Shown piece by piece: positions 25,987 to 35,709 of a stretch of DNA of 60,675 bases (its first letter is position 1; each line of letters begins with the position of its first letter). The DNA is from UMGS1696 sp964634795 (GTDB lineage Bacteria; Bacillota; Clostridia; Oscillospirales; CAG-272): assembly GCA_964634795.1 (NCBI GenBank), contig CAZWLL010000007.1, forward strand, positions 1 to 60,675, given 5' to 3'. A model generated the notes under the pieces. The model saw only the letters and a list, made by a program, of their open reading frames with translations. It ran no database searches and was not told the DNA's origin. Position numbers and translations under genes: made by a program.

Positions 25987-26952
25987 ATGGGATTTTTTGA
26001 CAAGCTTAAAGAGGGACTTAAAAAAACAAAGGACGCGGTATTCGGACAGGTAAACGAGGTTATTAAAAATTTCCGTAAAGTGGACGAAAGTCTTCTCGAA
26101 GAACTCGAGGAGATTATGATTTGTGCGGATATGGGAACCAATACTACCGAAAAGGTTATCGAAGAACTGCGCGACAGAATCAAAACAGAAAATATTAAAA
26201 ATGCCGATGACGTTAAAACCGCACTTTGCGATATACTTGTCAGACAAATAGGTGAAGGTGAAGGACTTAATCTTTCTACATCTCCGTCGGTTATTCTTGT
26301 TATCGGTGTAAACGGTGTCGGAAAAACAACATCAATCGGTAAAATAGCATACAACCTGAAAAATGAAGGTAAAAAAGTAATAGTCGCGGCGGCGGATACC
26401 TTCAGAGCAGCGGCAATAGATCAGCTCGCTGTTTGGTGTGACAGGGCGGGAGTTGACTTAATCAAACAGAACGAAGGAGCCGACCCGGCATCTGTCGTTT
26501 ATGATGCTATCGCTGCGGCGAACAAACAAAAGGCAGATGTATTGATAATCGATACAGCGGGAAGACTGCATAATAAGAGTAATCTTATGAATGAGCTTGC
26601 TAAAATAAACAGAATCATTACAAGAGAGCTTCCCGATGCCGCACGCGAGACACTTCTTGTGCTGGACTCGACAACAGGACAAAATGCCGTTGTACAGGCG
26701 CAGAAATTTAAGGAAACCGCTGACATTACAGGACTTATTCTCACAAAGCTCGACGGCACGGCAAAAGGCGGTGCGGTGTTCTCCATTAAAGACGAAATCG
26801 ATATACCCGTTAAATTTATCGGTGTCGGTGAGAAGATAGACGACATGCAGCCATTTGATGCGAAAATGTTCGTTGACGCACTGATGCAGGAGGATGAGAA
26901 TAAAAATGATTCATCCGAACCGGCAGAGCAGGAGGAAGAGGACGATGAGTGA
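25987..26952 (+). CDS. ftsY: Signal recognition particle receptor FtsY
   Basis: 321 residues. N domain (about 1-90), then G1 GVNGVGKTTSIGKIA, the insertion-box DTFRAAAIDQL, G3 DTAGRLHNK, G4 TKLDGTAKGG. The acidic A domain is very short, as in many Gram-positive forms. It takes the ribosome-SRP complex to the membrane. ATG 25987 follows GAGGA. Follows smc, and its stop overlaps rdgB by 8 bases. ffh is not present here. Confidence 0.97.
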   Translation: MGFFDKLKEGLKKTKDAVFGQVNEVIKNFRKVDESLLEELEEIMICADMGTNTTEKVIEELRDRIKTENIKNADDVKTALCDILVRQIGEGEGLNLSTSPSVILVIGVNGVGKTTSIGKIAYNLKNEGKKVIVAAADTFRAAAIDQLAVWCDRAGVDLIKQNEGADPASVVYDAIAAANKQKADVLIIDTAGRLHNKSNLMNELAKINRIITRELPDAARETLLVLDSTTGQNAVVQAQKFKETADITGLILTKLDGTAKGGAVFSIKDEIDIPVKFIGVGEKIDDMQPFDAKMFVDALMQEDENKNDSSEPAEQEEEDDE

Positions 26953-27622
26953 GATTGTACTTGCGTCAAATAACAGAAAAAAGATAATCGAACTGGAAAC
27001 TTTGCTCGAAAAGTATGCGTCTAAAAACGTATCCGTAAAAACACTTCGTGAAATCGGTTATACCGATGAGATTATAGAGGACGGCGATTCTTTTGAAGAA
27101 AATTCGCTGATTAAAGCCTCTGTTCCCGCAAAGCTCGGATATATCGGAATAGCCGATGACTCTGGCTTGTGTGTGGATTATCTTGACGGAAGACCGGGTA
27201 TATATTCCGCCCGTTACTCGGGAGAGGGCGCAAACGACGAACGCAACTGCGAAAAGCTTCTCAGGGAGCTTGACGGTGTTCCGGCTGAGTGTCGCGGAGC
27301 GGAATTTGTTTGCACGGCATCACTTGTACTTCCAGAAAATTCTTCTTTTGTTATACCGAGTGAATGGAGAATATCAGAGGAGCTGTCGAAAAAGTCCGGT
27401 ATTTCACCTGAAAGAGCGATGGTTGTTCGTGGTATATGCCGCGGTGTTATTCTCACGGAGAAGCACGGATGCGACGGATTCGGCTATGACCCTCTTTTCT
27501 ACTTCCCCGAGTTTGAAAAAACATTTGCGGAAATACCGCAGGATATGAAGAATTCCGTATCTCACAGAGGACATGCAATGCGTGAATTCATTGAAAAACT
27601 GACTAAAATCGTAACCCGCTAA
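26945..27622 (+). CDS. rdgB: XTP/dITP pyrophosphatase (RdgB/HAM1)
   Basis: 225 residues from ATG 26945: MSEIVLASNNRKKIIELETLL. The GIADDSGLCVDYLDGRPGIYSARYSG segment and the C-terminal GCDGFGYDPLFYFPEFEKTFAEI and SHRGHAMREF are signatures of the Ham1 family. The enzyme hydrolyses damaged purine nucleotides to monophosphates. It carries an extra stretch (about 120-170: VLPENSSFVIPSEWRISEELSK) compared with the usual about 200 residues. The start overlaps the end of ftsY by 8 bases. Confidence 0.93.
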   Translation: MSEIVLASNNRKKIIELETLLEKYASKNVSVKTLREIGYTDEIIEDGDSFEENSLIKASVPAKLGYIGIADDSGLCVDYLDGRPGIYSARYSGEGANDERNCEKLLRELDGVPAECRGAEFVCTASLVLPENSSFVIPSEWRISEELSKKSGISPERAMVVRGICRGVILTEKHGCDGFGYDPLFYFPEFEKTFAEIPQDMKNSVSHRGHAMREFIEKLTKIVTR

Positions 27623-27642
27623 AAGGAGAATAATGCATTAAT

Positions 27643-27942
27643 ATGCTTAACAGTAAACAAAGAGCAAAGCTTAAATCAATAGCATCTGCCGAGAGCGCAA
27701 TATTTCAGATAGGAAAGGGCGGTGTCGGAGATGCCGCAGTAAAATCCATATCGGATGCACTTGAAGCAAGAGAGCTTGTAAAAATAAGTGTACTTGACAA
27801 TACCGATACAGATCCGCGCGAAGCCGCCGAGCAGATTGCGGATTTGACATATTCCGAGGTAGTAACCGTAATCGGAAGAAAGATTATATTGTTTAAGGAA
27901 GCTTCAAAGCCGGAGAAGAGAAAGATTTCAACCTTGCTATGA
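27643..27942 (+). CDS. yhbY: YhbY-type RNA-binding (CRM domain) protein
   Basis: 99 residues: LNSKQRAKLKSIASAESAIFQIGKGGV, then LEARELVKISVLDNTDTDPREAAEQIAD and the GRKIILFKEA end, a single CRS1-YhbY domain. It associates with pre-50S subunits. It sits 20 bases after rdgB, and its stop overlaps the nadD ATG by 4 bases (ATGA). Confidence 0.95.
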   Translation: MLNSKQRAKLKSIASAESAIFQIGKGGVGDAAVKSISDALEARELVKISVLDNTDTDPREAAEQIADLTYSEVVTVIGRKIILFKEASKPEKRKISTLL

Positions 27943-28541
27943 AAAAGGAAAGAATAGGGCTTTTCGGAGGCACATTCGCACCGCCGCATAAAGGACATAT
28001 TCACGCGGTGAAAGCAATGCATGAATTTTTGTCTCCCGACAAAATAATAATAATGCCGACATTTATTCCTCCCCATAAGCAGAAATTAAGTATTGACACA
28101 CCGGAGCAAAGACTTCGCATGTGCAAAGCGGCTTTCGGCAGCCTTCCGTATGCAGAGGTTTCGGACTACGAAATAACAAAAGGCGGTTTGAGCTATACCG
28201 CCGTTACGCTCGAGCATCTGAAAACAGACGAAAACGAAATATGTTTGCTGTGCGGAAGCGATATGTTTTTGTCTCTTGAAAATTGGTATCATTCGGCGGA
28301 TATTTTTGCCATGGCGGATGTTGCCGTTGTTCCGAGATTTACCGATGATATGGATAGTCTTATGAGCAAAAAAGCATATTACGAACAGAAATATACATCC
28401 GAGATATCGATTATAGGAGCAGACCCGACGGAAATGTCGTCTACTGAAATCCGTGATGCCGTAAAAAATAAGCTGAATCTTGAAAAATATCTGACAAAAG
28501 AAGTCATAGAAATAATAGAAAAAGAAAAGTTGTATTTGTGA
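27939..28541 (+). CDS. nadD: Nicotinate-nucleotide adenylyltransferase
   Basis: 200 residues. FGGTFAPPHKGHI (about 9-21) carries the HxGH nucleotidyl-transfer motif, and SSTEIRDAV near residue 168 is the second ATP motif (ISSTxIR). It makes deamido-NAD from nicotinate mononucleotide and ATP. Always linked to yqeK in this group, as here. Confidence 0.96.
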   Translation: MKKERIGLFGGTFAPPHKGHIHAVKAMHEFLSPDKIIIMPTFIPPHKQKLSIDTPEQRLRMCKAAFGSLPYAEVSDYEITKGGLSYTAVTLEHLKTDENEICLLCGSDMFLSLENWYHSADIFAMADVAVVPRFTDDMDSLMSKKAYYEQKYTSEISIIGADPTEMSSTEIRDAVKNKLNLEKYLTKEVIEIIEKEKLYL

Positions 28542-28543
28542 TA

Positions 28544-29194
28544 ATGAAAGAAATAATATTCGACAATGAGAAAACGGAAAAACTTCAGGAGCTTGTGAAG
28601 CCGTACCTTACCGAAAAGAGATACGTGCATACGCTGTCTGTTATGAAGGAAGCCGTAAAACTCGGTAAATTGTTGCTTCCCGATGAACCCGAGAAGATTA
28701 ATAAGCTTGCGGCATCGGCATTGCTGCATGATATTACAAAGAAAGACGACACGAAAAGACAGTTGCAATACTGTGAGGAATTTGGTATAATTATAGACGA
28801 GAGTGAAATGTTTTCGCCTGCAGTATTTCATGCCTTTACCGGAGCAGAGGTTGCGAAAAGAGATTTTTCGGAATTTACAGACGATGAAATTTTAGCGGGA
28901 ATAAGATGGCATACAACGGGAAGAGACGGCATGACGATATTTGAAGCTATAATATTCCTTGCCGACTACATAGAAGAAACACGTACTTTCGATGATTGTA
29001 TAGCTGTCAGAAAGTATTTTTATGATAAAATATCATCCTGTTCTGATAAAATAAAGGTTTTACGGGATACGATGATATATGCCTTTGATTTAACGATTAA
29101 AGGAATAATAGATGACGGCGGAGTTATCGACAGCCATACCGTGGCGGCGAGAAATTACTTTATTATTTCCGAAAAGAATAATTCCAACCTTTAA
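28544..29194 (+). CDS. yqeK: YqeK-type HD hydrolase (diadenosine tetraphosphatase)
   Basis: About 216 residues. HD-domain residues: His in KRYVHTLSVMKEA, HD in ALLHDITKKDD, His in FHAFTGAEVA and Asp in IIFLADYIEETR, the layout of YqeK, a symmetrical Ap4A hydrolase. ATG 28544 lies 2 bases behind the nadD stop; a GTG at 28538 is an alternative overlapping start. Confidence 0.9.
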   Translation: MKEIIFDNEKTEKLQELVKPYLTEKRYVHTLSVMKEAVKLGKLLLPDEPEKINKLAASALLHDITKKDDTKRQLQYCEEFGIIIDESEMFSPAVFHAFTGAEVAKRDFSEFTDDEILAGIRWHTTGRDGMTIFEAIIFLADYIEETRTFDDCIAVRKYFYDKISSCSDKIKVLRDTMIYAFDLTIKGIIDDGGVIDSHTVAARNYFIISEKNNSNL

Positions 29195-29218
29195 ACCTAC
29201 TCGAAAGGCTGAATATAA

Positions 29219-30547
29219 ATGCAGAAAAATAAAAAAGACGAAGAAGAAATCTCTGCGTATTATCCGGACGGAGATTCGGAAAATATGGAGAAGGATGATC
29301 TTGAGGAAGAGTTTTACAGTCAGAATCAAAAAAAGAAAAAGAAGATAAAGAAGAAAAACGCAAGAATAACAAAGTCACAGCTTGCGCTTATAATCGGAAT
29401 TTTCGTAATCTATACGGTGATAATATTTACGGCATCGTGGCTGATATTTTATAAACCCGCACACAGCAGCAGCGGCGTGACCGAGCTGCCGTTCGAAACG
29501 GAAACCGCGGAAACTCACGATGAAGAAAATCCTCCGCTTGACGGAGAAAGCTCATCCGACAAAACCGAAAACAATGCGGTTATAAAAGACGAATATACCG
29601 CCAAAGAAGGCGTTTACAATATATTGGTGGTAGGTCATGATGATGAGGCGTCACTTGCCGATGTCACGATGATAGTCAATGTCAATGAGAACGATAAAAG
29701 CATAACGGTAATGCAGTTCCCGAGAGACACGCTTGTCTCCGACGAGTACGCACCGCTTACAAATCGTATAAACAATGCCTTCAATACCTTTTACAGTCAG
29801 GCGTATTATAACGGAGACAGTGACGCGTACATGACTGCGGTAAAAGAATACGAAGAAATGCTTGAAAAAAGCCTGTGTATAAATATCAACTTCTCAGTAC
29901 TAATGGGACTGGACGGTTTCCGAGGAATCGTGGATGCGATGGGAGGCGTGGATGTTTATGTTCCCGCTGATATGTATTACTCAGACCCCGAGCAGGATTT
30001 ATATATAAGTATTCCCGCGGGATATCAGCATTTGGACGGAAGTGACGCCGAGGGATTTGTAAGATTCCGTTCAGGTTATCTGCAGGCTGACCTCGGAAGA
30101 GTCAACGCACAAAAAATATTCCTCACGGCAATGTTCAATAAAGTTAAGGAAACAGTCAAATCGGTAAATGTCACGGTTTTGACTAATATAGCGAACGAAA
30201 TATTCAAATGCGTTGACACGGATATGAGTATTTCGGATATCGTATATTTCGCTAAGCTGTTTTTGAATATTGATTTGTCCGGAATCAATATGATGACTAT
30301 TCCCGGCAACATGGCAGGACAGTATTATGTCGTTAACCGTGCTTCAACCTTAAAGGTTATAAACGAGTATTACAATATTTATAATAAAGAGATAAGTGAT
30401 TCTATATTTGATAAAAATTATATATTCTGCGACACCGATGCACAATACATTTGTGATGTGTACTTTGATACATCCGATACAATATATGATGGAGTACACA
30501 ATGCGGAAGAAATCGATGACGAATCAATTTATATTCCAAGGACATAA
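29219..30547 (+). CDS. LCP family cell-wall glycopolymer transferase
   Basis: 442 residues. The N-terminus is highly charged and cytoplasmic (1-53, rich in Lys), then one membrane helix (about 54-78), a Ser/Glu-rich linker and the LytR-CpsA-Psr domain (about 130-400): LADVTMIVNVNENDKSITVMQFPRDTL, NRINNAFNTFYSQ and GFVRFRSGYLQADLGRVNAQKIFLTAMF, with the conserved arginines. It attaches wall teichoic acid or capsule to peptidoglycan. The nadD-yqeK-LCP-rsfS order is conserved in Clostridia. Confidence 0.93.
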   Translation: MQKNKKDEEEISAYYPDGDSENMEKDDLEEEFYSQNQKKKKKIKKKNARITKSQLALIIGIFVIYTVIIFTASWLIFYKPAHSSSGVTELPFETETAETHDEENPPLDGESSSDKTENNAVIKDEYTAKEGVYNILVVGHDDEASLADVTMIVNVNENDKSITVMQFPRDTLVSDEYAPLTNRINNAFNTFYSQAYYNGDSDAYMTAVKEYEEMLEKSLCININFSVLMGLDGFRGIVDAMGGVDVYVPADMYYSDPEQDLYISIPAGYQHLDGSDAEGFVRFRSGYLQADLGRVNAQKIFLTAMFNKVKETVKSVNVTVLTNIANEIFKCVDTDMSISDIVYFAKLFLNIDLSGINMMTIPGNMAGQYYVVNRASTLKVINEYYNIYNKEISDSIFDKNYIFCDTDAQYICDVYFDTSDTIYDGVHNAEEIDDESIYIPRT

Positions 30548-30567
30548 ATGAAAGGATTGGTGAACAT

Positions 30568-30984
30568 ATGGATACCGAAATCACAAAGCTTCCGATTGAA
30601 GAAAATTTAACTTCGGAAGACCTCAACGAACCCGAGAAACTTGCCAAGTTTATCGTTTCAATCCTGGACTCAAAAAGAGCAAAAGGAATAAAGCTTCTGC
30701 ATGTGGAAAAACAAACTGTTATCGCGGATTATTTCGTAATTTGTACGGGTAATTCGAGAACACAGATACGTGCATTGGCGGATGAGGTAGAGTTTAAGCT
30801 GTCACAGTACGGAATTGCTCCGAGTCATGTAGAGGGTACGGACTCCGGTGTGTGGGTGCTTCAGGATTTCAACTCCGTTATTGTGCATATCTTCACATCA
30901 GACGGACGTGATTATTATAAGCTTGAAAAGCTTTACCAGGAAACGACTGAGAAGGATATTAAAGGACTCATAACCGAGGAGTAA
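30568..30984 (+). CDS. rsfS: Ribosomal silencing factor RsfS
   Basis: 138 residues: AKFIVSILDSKRAKGIKLLHVEKQTVIADYFVICTGNSRTQIRALADEVEFKL, then VEGTDSGVWVLQDFNSVIVHIFTSDGRDYYKLEKLY, the full DUF143 fold. It binds L14 and stops 50S joining when growth slows. An N-terminal extension of about 25 residues precedes the domain. AAAGGA precedes the ATG. Confidence 0.96.
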   Translation: MDTEITKLPIEENLTSEDLNEPEKLAKFIVSILDSKRAKGIKLLHVEKQTVIADYFVICTGNSRTQIRALADEVEFKLSQYGIAPSHVEGTDSGVWVLQDFNSVIVHIFTSDGRDYYKLEKLYQETTEKDIKGLITEE

Positions 30985-31015
30985 AAAATTAATCTATATC
31001 ATAAGGAAGTTAATC

Positions 31016-33415
31016 ATGAGATACGATTTTGGCAAAATTGAGAAAAAATGGCAGGATAAATGGGAAGAAGCGGGAATTTTCAAAGCTACAGATGACTATT
31101 CGAAACCGAAATTTTACGGTTTGGTAGAATTTCCCTATCCGAGCGGCGCGGGAATGCACGTAGGACATATTAAGGCGTATTCCGGACTTGAGGTAATTTC
31201 CCGTAAAAGAAGAATGGAAGGCTACAATGTTCTTTTCCCGATAGGATTCGATGCGTTCGGACTTCCGACAGAGAATTATGCAATCAAAACCAATACCCAT
31301 CCGAGAATTGTTACCGATAAGAATATTCATAAGTTTACCTCACAGCTCAAGAGAGTAGGCTTTTCATTCGACTGGTCGAGAGTGATTGATACCACCGAGG
31401 AAGGCTATTATAAGTGGACGCAATGGATATTCTTGAAGATGTTCGATGCGGGCTTGGTATTCCGTTCAAAGGCTCTTGTAAACTATTGTCCGCATTGTAA
31501 GGTAGTTTTGTCAAATGAGGATTCTCAAGGCGGTAAATGCGACATATGTCACAGTGAAATCGTTCAGAAGTCAAAGGATGTATGGTATCTCAGAATTACC
31601 GAGTATGCCGATAAGCTTCTTGACGGATTGAAGGATGTAGATTACCTTCCCAATATTAAGCTTCAGCAGGAAAACTGGATAGGACGTTCCGAGGGTGCGT
31701 TTGTTAATTTCGCGCTCACAAACTGCGACGAGAAGCTCAGAATTTACACCACACGTTGTGACACAATGTTCGGCGCAACCTTCATGGTAATAGCTCCCGA
31801 GCATCCGATTATCGAAAAATATCGCGACAGAATTAATAATATCGCAGAGCTCGACGCATATAAGGAAGAATGCGCAAAGAAGACCGAGTTCGAGAGAACT
31901 CAGCTTACAAAGGATAAAACCGGTGTGAGAATTGACGGCATTTCCGCGATTAATCCCGTAAACGGTAAGGAAATCCCGATTTATATTTCCGATTACGTTA
32001 TGATGGGATACGGTACAGGCGCGATTATGGCTGTTCCCGCACATGATGACAGAGACTATGAATTCGCAAAGAAATTCGGTATAGATATAATCGAAGTAAT
32101 CAAAGGCGGAGACATTACCAAGGAAGCGTACACAGGTGACGGCCCGATGGTTAATTCCGGATTCCTTGACGGTATTGCGACAAAGAAAGAAGCAATTGCC
32201 AAAATGCTGGAATTCCTCGCGGAAAAAGGAATCGGTGAAAAGGGTGTACAGTACAAAATGAAGGACTGGGCATTCAACCGTCAGAGATACTGGGGTGAAC
32301 CTATTCCGATTGTTCATTGTCCTCACTGCGGTATGGTCGGCGTTCCTTACGATGAACTGCCGCTGAAATTGCCCGAGGTAGAAAACTTCGAACCCGGTGA
32401 AGGCGGTGAAAGCCCGCTTGCTAAGATAGATTCGTTTGTAAACTGCAAATGCCCGAAGTGCGGAGGAGATGCAAAACGCGAAACCGATACAATGCCTCAG
32501 TGGGCAGGTTCATCGTGGTATTTCATCCGCTATTGCGATCCGCACAATGATAAGTGTATCGCATCCGATGAGGCTATGAAATACTGGCTTCCCGTTGACT
32601 GGTACAACGGAGGCATGGAGCATGTTACGCGCCACCTTATTTATTCCAGATTCTGGTACAGCTTCCTTTACGATATCGGTGTTGTTCCCACAAAGGAACC
32701 TTACGCAAAGCGTACCGCACAGGGACTTATTCTCGGTCCCGACGGCGAAAAAATGAGTAAATCAAAGGGCAACGTAATTGACCCGAATGATGTTGTTGAT
32801 GAGTACGGCGCCGATGTACTCAGAGTTTATACTCTCTTCATGGGAGATTATACATCGTCAGCTCCGTGGAACGACAACAGCGTTAAAGGCTGCAAGAGAT
32901 TCTTAGACAGAGTGGCTGGACTTACGGATATGATATCACAGGATAAATCCGATAAGCTTGACATTTCTTTCAACAAGACGATTAAGAAAGTAACATCCGA
33001 TATTGAAGATATGAAATTCAATACGGCGATTGCCGCAATGATGTCGCTCCTCAATGATATTTACGACAACGGTTCGCTTACTAAGGATCAGCTTGTTGAC
33101 TTCATCTCGATTCTTTGTCCGTTCGCACCTCATATCTGTGAGGAAATGTGGGAGACTGTCGGCGGCAGCGGATTCCTTTCCGTACATGCATGGCCGGGAT
33201 ACGATGACGCGAAAACAAAAGACAATGAAATCGAAATAGCGGTACAGATATGCGGAAAGCTCAAGGGAACAATTACCGTAACTCCGGATACAACAAAAGA
33301 TGAAGCAATTGCACTTGCTCTCGCAGATGAGAAGATAAAACAGCTTCTCGAAGGAAAACAGGTTGTGAAGGAAATTTATATTCCGGGCAAAATAGTAAAT
33401 ATTGTAGCGAAGTAA
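31016..33415 (+). CDS. leuS: Leucyl-tRNA synthetase
   Basis: 799 residues, full length. The HIGH-like HVGH lies at 48-51 and KMSKS at 579-583. Zinc-like cysteine clusters CPHCKVVLSNEDSQGGKCDIC and CPHCGMVGVP occur in the connective parts, and the CP1 editing domain (GYGTGAIMAVPAHDDRDYEFA) is intact. No T-box leader fits in the 31 bases between rsfS and leuS, so it is probably read with the upstream genes. Confidence 0.98.
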   Translation: MRYDFGKIEKKWQDKWEEAGIFKATDDYSKPKFYGLVEFPYPSGAGMHVGHIKAYSGLEVISRKRRMEGYNVLFPIGFDAFGLPTENYAIKTNTHPRIVTDKNIHKFTSQLKRVGFSFDWSRVIDTTEEGYYKWTQWIFLKMFDAGLVFRSKALVNYCPHCKVVLSNEDSQGGKCDICHSEIVQKSKDVWYLRITEYADKLLDGLKDVDYLPNIKLQQENWIGRSEGAFVNFALTNCDEKLRIYTTRCDTMFGATFMVIAPEHPIIEKYRDRINNIAELDAYKEECAKKTEFERTQLTKDKTGVRIDGISAINPVNGKEIPIYISDYVMMGYGTGAIMAVPAHDDRDYEFAKKFGIDIIEVIKGGDITKEAYTGDGPMVNSGFLDGIATKKEAIAKMLEFLAEKGIGEKGVQYKMKDWAFNRQRYWGEPIPIVHCPHCGMVGVPYDELPLKLPEVENFEPGEGGESPLAKIDSFVNCKCPKCGGDAKRETDTMPQWAGSSWYFIRYCDPHNDKCIASDEAMKYWLPVDWYNGGMEHVTRHLIYSRFWYSFLYDIGVVPTKEPYAKRTAQGLILGPDGEKMSKSKGNVIDPNDVVDEYGADVLRVYTLFMGDYTSSAPWNDNSVKGCKRFLDRVAGLTDMISQDKSDKLDISFNKTIKKVTSDIEDMKFNTAIAAMMSLLNDIYDNGSLTKDQLVDFISILCPFAPHICEEMWETVGGSGFLSVHAWPGYDDAKTKDNEIEIAVQICGKLKGTITVTPDTTKDEAIALALADEKIKQLLEGKQVVKEIYIPGKIVNIVAK

Positions 33416-33451
33416 TTTTCAGTACCGATTTAAAATTATTTTGATTCCGTA

Positions 33452-33480
33452 TTGACAAATAACGGGAAATACGCTATAAT
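33452..33480 (+). promoter_or_regulatory. rpsU promoter
   Basis: TTGACA (33452-33457), 17 bases, TATAAT (33475-33480): perfect consensus. Confidence 0.85.
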
Positions 33481-33540
33481 AATAAAGGGTAAAATATTAA
33501 TTATTTACCTTTGCCTAATGCGAAGGGAGGGAATAGAGAG

Positions 33541-33717
33541 ATGGCAGAAATCAGAGTTAAAGAGAATGAATCGCTTGACAGTGCTCTTCGTCGTTTTAAG
33601 AGACAGTGCCAGCGTTCAGGCATCCAAGCCGAGCTTCGCAAAAGAGAATGCTATGAGAAGCCCAGCGTAAAGAGAAAGAAAAAGTCAGAGGCTGCAAGAA
33701 AGCGTAAATATAAGTAA
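33541..33717 (+). CDS. rpsU: 30S ribosomal protein S21
   Basis: 58 residues, MAEIRVKENESLDSALRRFKRQCQRSG..., with the basic C-terminal tail RKKKSEAARKRKYK-like. S21 helps mRNA binding near the anti-SD. ATG 33541 follows GGGAGGG; the upstream frame extension is not used. Own promoter and terminator. Confidence 0.97.
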   Translation: MAEIRVKENESLDSALRRFKRQCQRSGIQAELRKRECYEKPSVKRKKKSEAARKRKYK

Positions 33718-33741
33718 TTCTTTCTTTAATTTATACATTAT

Positions 33742-33774
33742 AAAGATCAATCTGAAAAAGATTGGTCTTTTTTG
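33742..33774 (+). terminator. rpsU terminator
   Basis: AAAGATCAATC and GATTGGTCTTT form an 11-base stem with a G-T pair, followed by TTTTG. Confidence 0.85.
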
Positions 33775-33796
33775 TTGTTCATTAACTAAAATTATA

Positions 33797-33825
33797 TTGA
33801 CAAACACTGAAATAGTTGTTATAAT
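33797..33825 (+). promoter_or_regulatory. Promoter of the Gfo/Idh/MocA gene
   Basis: TTGACA (33797-33802), 17 bases, TATAAT (33820-33825), about 52 bases ahead of the start codon. Confidence 0.8.
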
Positions 33826-33877
33826 AGCGACAGAAACGTTGTTCGTTAAATATTTATTATACGTTAGGAGAACAAAA

Positions 33878-34879
33878 ATGGCAAAAATTAAAGCTGCTTT
33901 TATCGGTTGCGGCGGACGCAACGGCGTGCATCTTGACAAATGCATGGAAATGGGCGATGTTGAATTTGTAGGCTTCTGCGATGTAGTAGAAGAAAAAGCA
34001 TACAAGTATGCTGAGCGTACAAAGACAGATCCCACAGGAAAGATTTTCAGAAACTATAAGGATCTTCTCGCTAATACTAATCCCGAGGTTATTTTTATCG
34101 CTGTTCCTCCGCATCAGCATGGCGAAATCGAACCTGCCGTAATCGAAAAGGGAATTCCGTTCCTTGTTGAAAAGCCTATCGCGCTTGACATTAAGACAGC
34201 GGAATCTATCGGCGAAATGGTTAAGAAGAAAGACCTTATCACCGCTACCGGTTTCCAGGACAGATATCAGAACCTCACTCAGATAATGAAGGACTACATT
34301 AAAGATAAAGAAGTAGGTCTCGTATCCGGCGCATGGTTCGGCGGAATCCCCGGTGTTGAATGGTGGAGAAGAATGGAAACATCAGGCGGTCAGGTAGTTG
34401 AACAGAATATTCATATATTCGACCAGGCACGTTTCCTCTTCGGCGAACCTCTTTACGTAAACTGCGCAGGATCGAGAGGTATTGTTGATCCCGACGAATA
34501 CGGCGTACCCGGATACAACGTACACGACTATTCCTCAGCTGTAATTAAGTTTAAGAGCGGTGTAGTAGCTAACATTTTCACAGGCTGCTACGTACGTGCA
34601 GGCGGCGGAATGCAGAGCGGTATGAATATTTACTGTAAGGACGCTACTCTTGAATATGCACTTCGCAGCTGGCTCAAAATCAGAGATATAAACGGCGAGC
34701 AGTACTATGAGAGAGGCGAAGAGCAGACCGGCATTATGGATAAAATCTTCATTAATGCAGTTCGTACAGGCGACAGATCGAAGATCTTAGCTGACTATGA
34801 CAATGCTATCAAGTCACTCAGACTTTGCCTTGCATGCAACGAGTCTATTGAAACAGGAAAGACCATATTCCTCGCATAA
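33878..34879 (+). CDS. Gfo/Idh/MocA family NAD(P)-dependent oxidoreductase
   Basis: 333 residues from ATG 33878 (AGGAG ahead). Rossmann start KIKAAFIGCGGRNGVH, EKPIALDIKTAES with the conserved Lys of EKP, and a C-terminal domain with WWRRMETSGGQVVEQNIHIFDQARFLFGEP containing the conserved Gly-Gly and His of the active site. It oxidises or reduces a sugar or inositol-type substrate. Substrate unknown; it stands alone between a strong promoter and terminator, so it is likely well expressed. Confidence 0.92.
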   Translation: MAKIKAAFIGCGGRNGVHLDKCMEMGDVEFVGFCDVVEEKAYKYAERTKTDPTGKIFRNYKDLLANTNPEVIFIAVPPHQHGEIEPAVIEKGIPFLVEKPIALDIKTAESIGEMVKKKDLITATGFQDRYQNLTQIMKDYIKDKEVGLVSGAWFGGIPGVEWWRRMETSGGQVVEQNIHIFDQARFLFGEPLYVNCAGSRGIVDPDEYGVPGYNVHDYSSAVIKFKSGVVANIFTGCYVRAGGGMQSGMNIYCKDATLEYALRSWLKIRDINGEQYYERGEEQTGIMDKIFINAVRTGDRSKILADYDNAIKSLRLCLACNESIETGKTIFLA

Positions 34880-34898
34880 GCAAATTAAAATAATTATA

Positions 34899-34939
34899 GG
34901 GGTCGCATCGGAATGTTCTGATGCGGCCCCTTAGTCTTT
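34899..34939 (+). terminator. Terminator of the oxidoreductase gene
   Basis: GGGGTCGCATC and GATGCGGCCCC form an 11-base stem (one mismatch), followed by TTAGTCTTTC. Confidence 0.85.
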
Positions 34940-35007
34940 CATATCGGTTTGTTCAGTGTGCAATAAAAGTTATTTTTCGATTTACGTGATTCAATAATAA
35001 AAACATA

Positions 35008-35036
35008 TTGAAAAAAAAGCCAATATGTGCTAAAAT
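35008..35036 (+). promoter_or_regulatory. coaE operon promoter
   Basis: TTGAAA (35008-35013), 17 bases, TAAAAT (35031-35036), 43 bases ahead of coaE. Confidence 0.6.
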
Positions 35037-35078
35037 ACATTAGAATGCAGTAAAATAGACGATATAACGGAGAAAATA

Positions 35079-35708
35079 ATGCTTGTCGGTTTATGCGGCG
35101 GAAGCGGTGCCGGTAAAGGATATGTTGCGGAATTATTTTTGGAACGCGGAATTCCGTCAATTGATACGGATGCGGTTTACAGAAATCTTACAGCCCCTGC
35201 GTCAGAGCCATCTGAATGTATGAAAGCCCTGTGCTGTCATTTCGGAAACATAGTTTTAAGTGAGGACAATTCACTCAATCGTGCCGAGATGCGCCGTTTA
35301 GTGTTCGGAGAAGAAAATAAGGAAAATCTAAAAGCGCTTAACAGGATATCTCATAAGTTTATACTCGAGAAAACCTTGAGCTTAGCTGAGGAGTATGAAA
35401 ATAACGGATTCGGTATTGTGCTCATTGATGCGCCTGTTTTGTACGAAAGTGGGTTCGATAAGCTGTGCGAAAAAGTAATATGTGTAACGGCAGATAAAAA
35501 GGTACGAATCCGCAGAATCGTCAGACGTGACAAAATAACCGAAGAAGCAGCCAAAGAGCGTATAATATCACAGACCTCGGCAAAAGAAGCCGAAGAAAAA
35601 GCGGACTACGTTATAGAAAATAACGGCAATGATGCTGAAATGATTCCGAAAATCGATGATTGTGTTGCGGACTTAAAAAAACTGTATAACAGTAAAGAAA
35701 GTATATAA
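35079..35708 (+). CDS. coaE: Dephospho-CoA kinase
   Basis: 209 residues. The P-loop GLCGGSGAGKGYVAE (about 4-18), IDTDAVYR, and the lid RRIVRRDKITEEAAKERIISQ match CoaE. It phosphorylates the 3' hydroxyl of dephospho-CoA, the last CoA step. The next gene starts 2 bases behind its stop. Confidence 0.95.
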   Translation: MLVGLCGGSGAGKGYVAELFLERGIPSIDTDAVYRNLTAPASEPSECMKALCCHFGNIVLSEDNSLNRAEMRRLVFGEENKENLKALNRISHKFILEKTLSLAEEYENNGFGIVLIDAPVLYESGFDKLCEKVICVTADKKVRIRRIVRRDKITEEAAKERIISQTSAKEAEEKADYVIENNGNDAEMIPKIDDCVADLKKLYNSKESI

Positions 35709-35709
35709 A

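Noticed and set aside
30985..31015. Possible T-box leader before leuS
   Set aside because: Only 31 bases separate rsfS and leuS, too short for a T-box.
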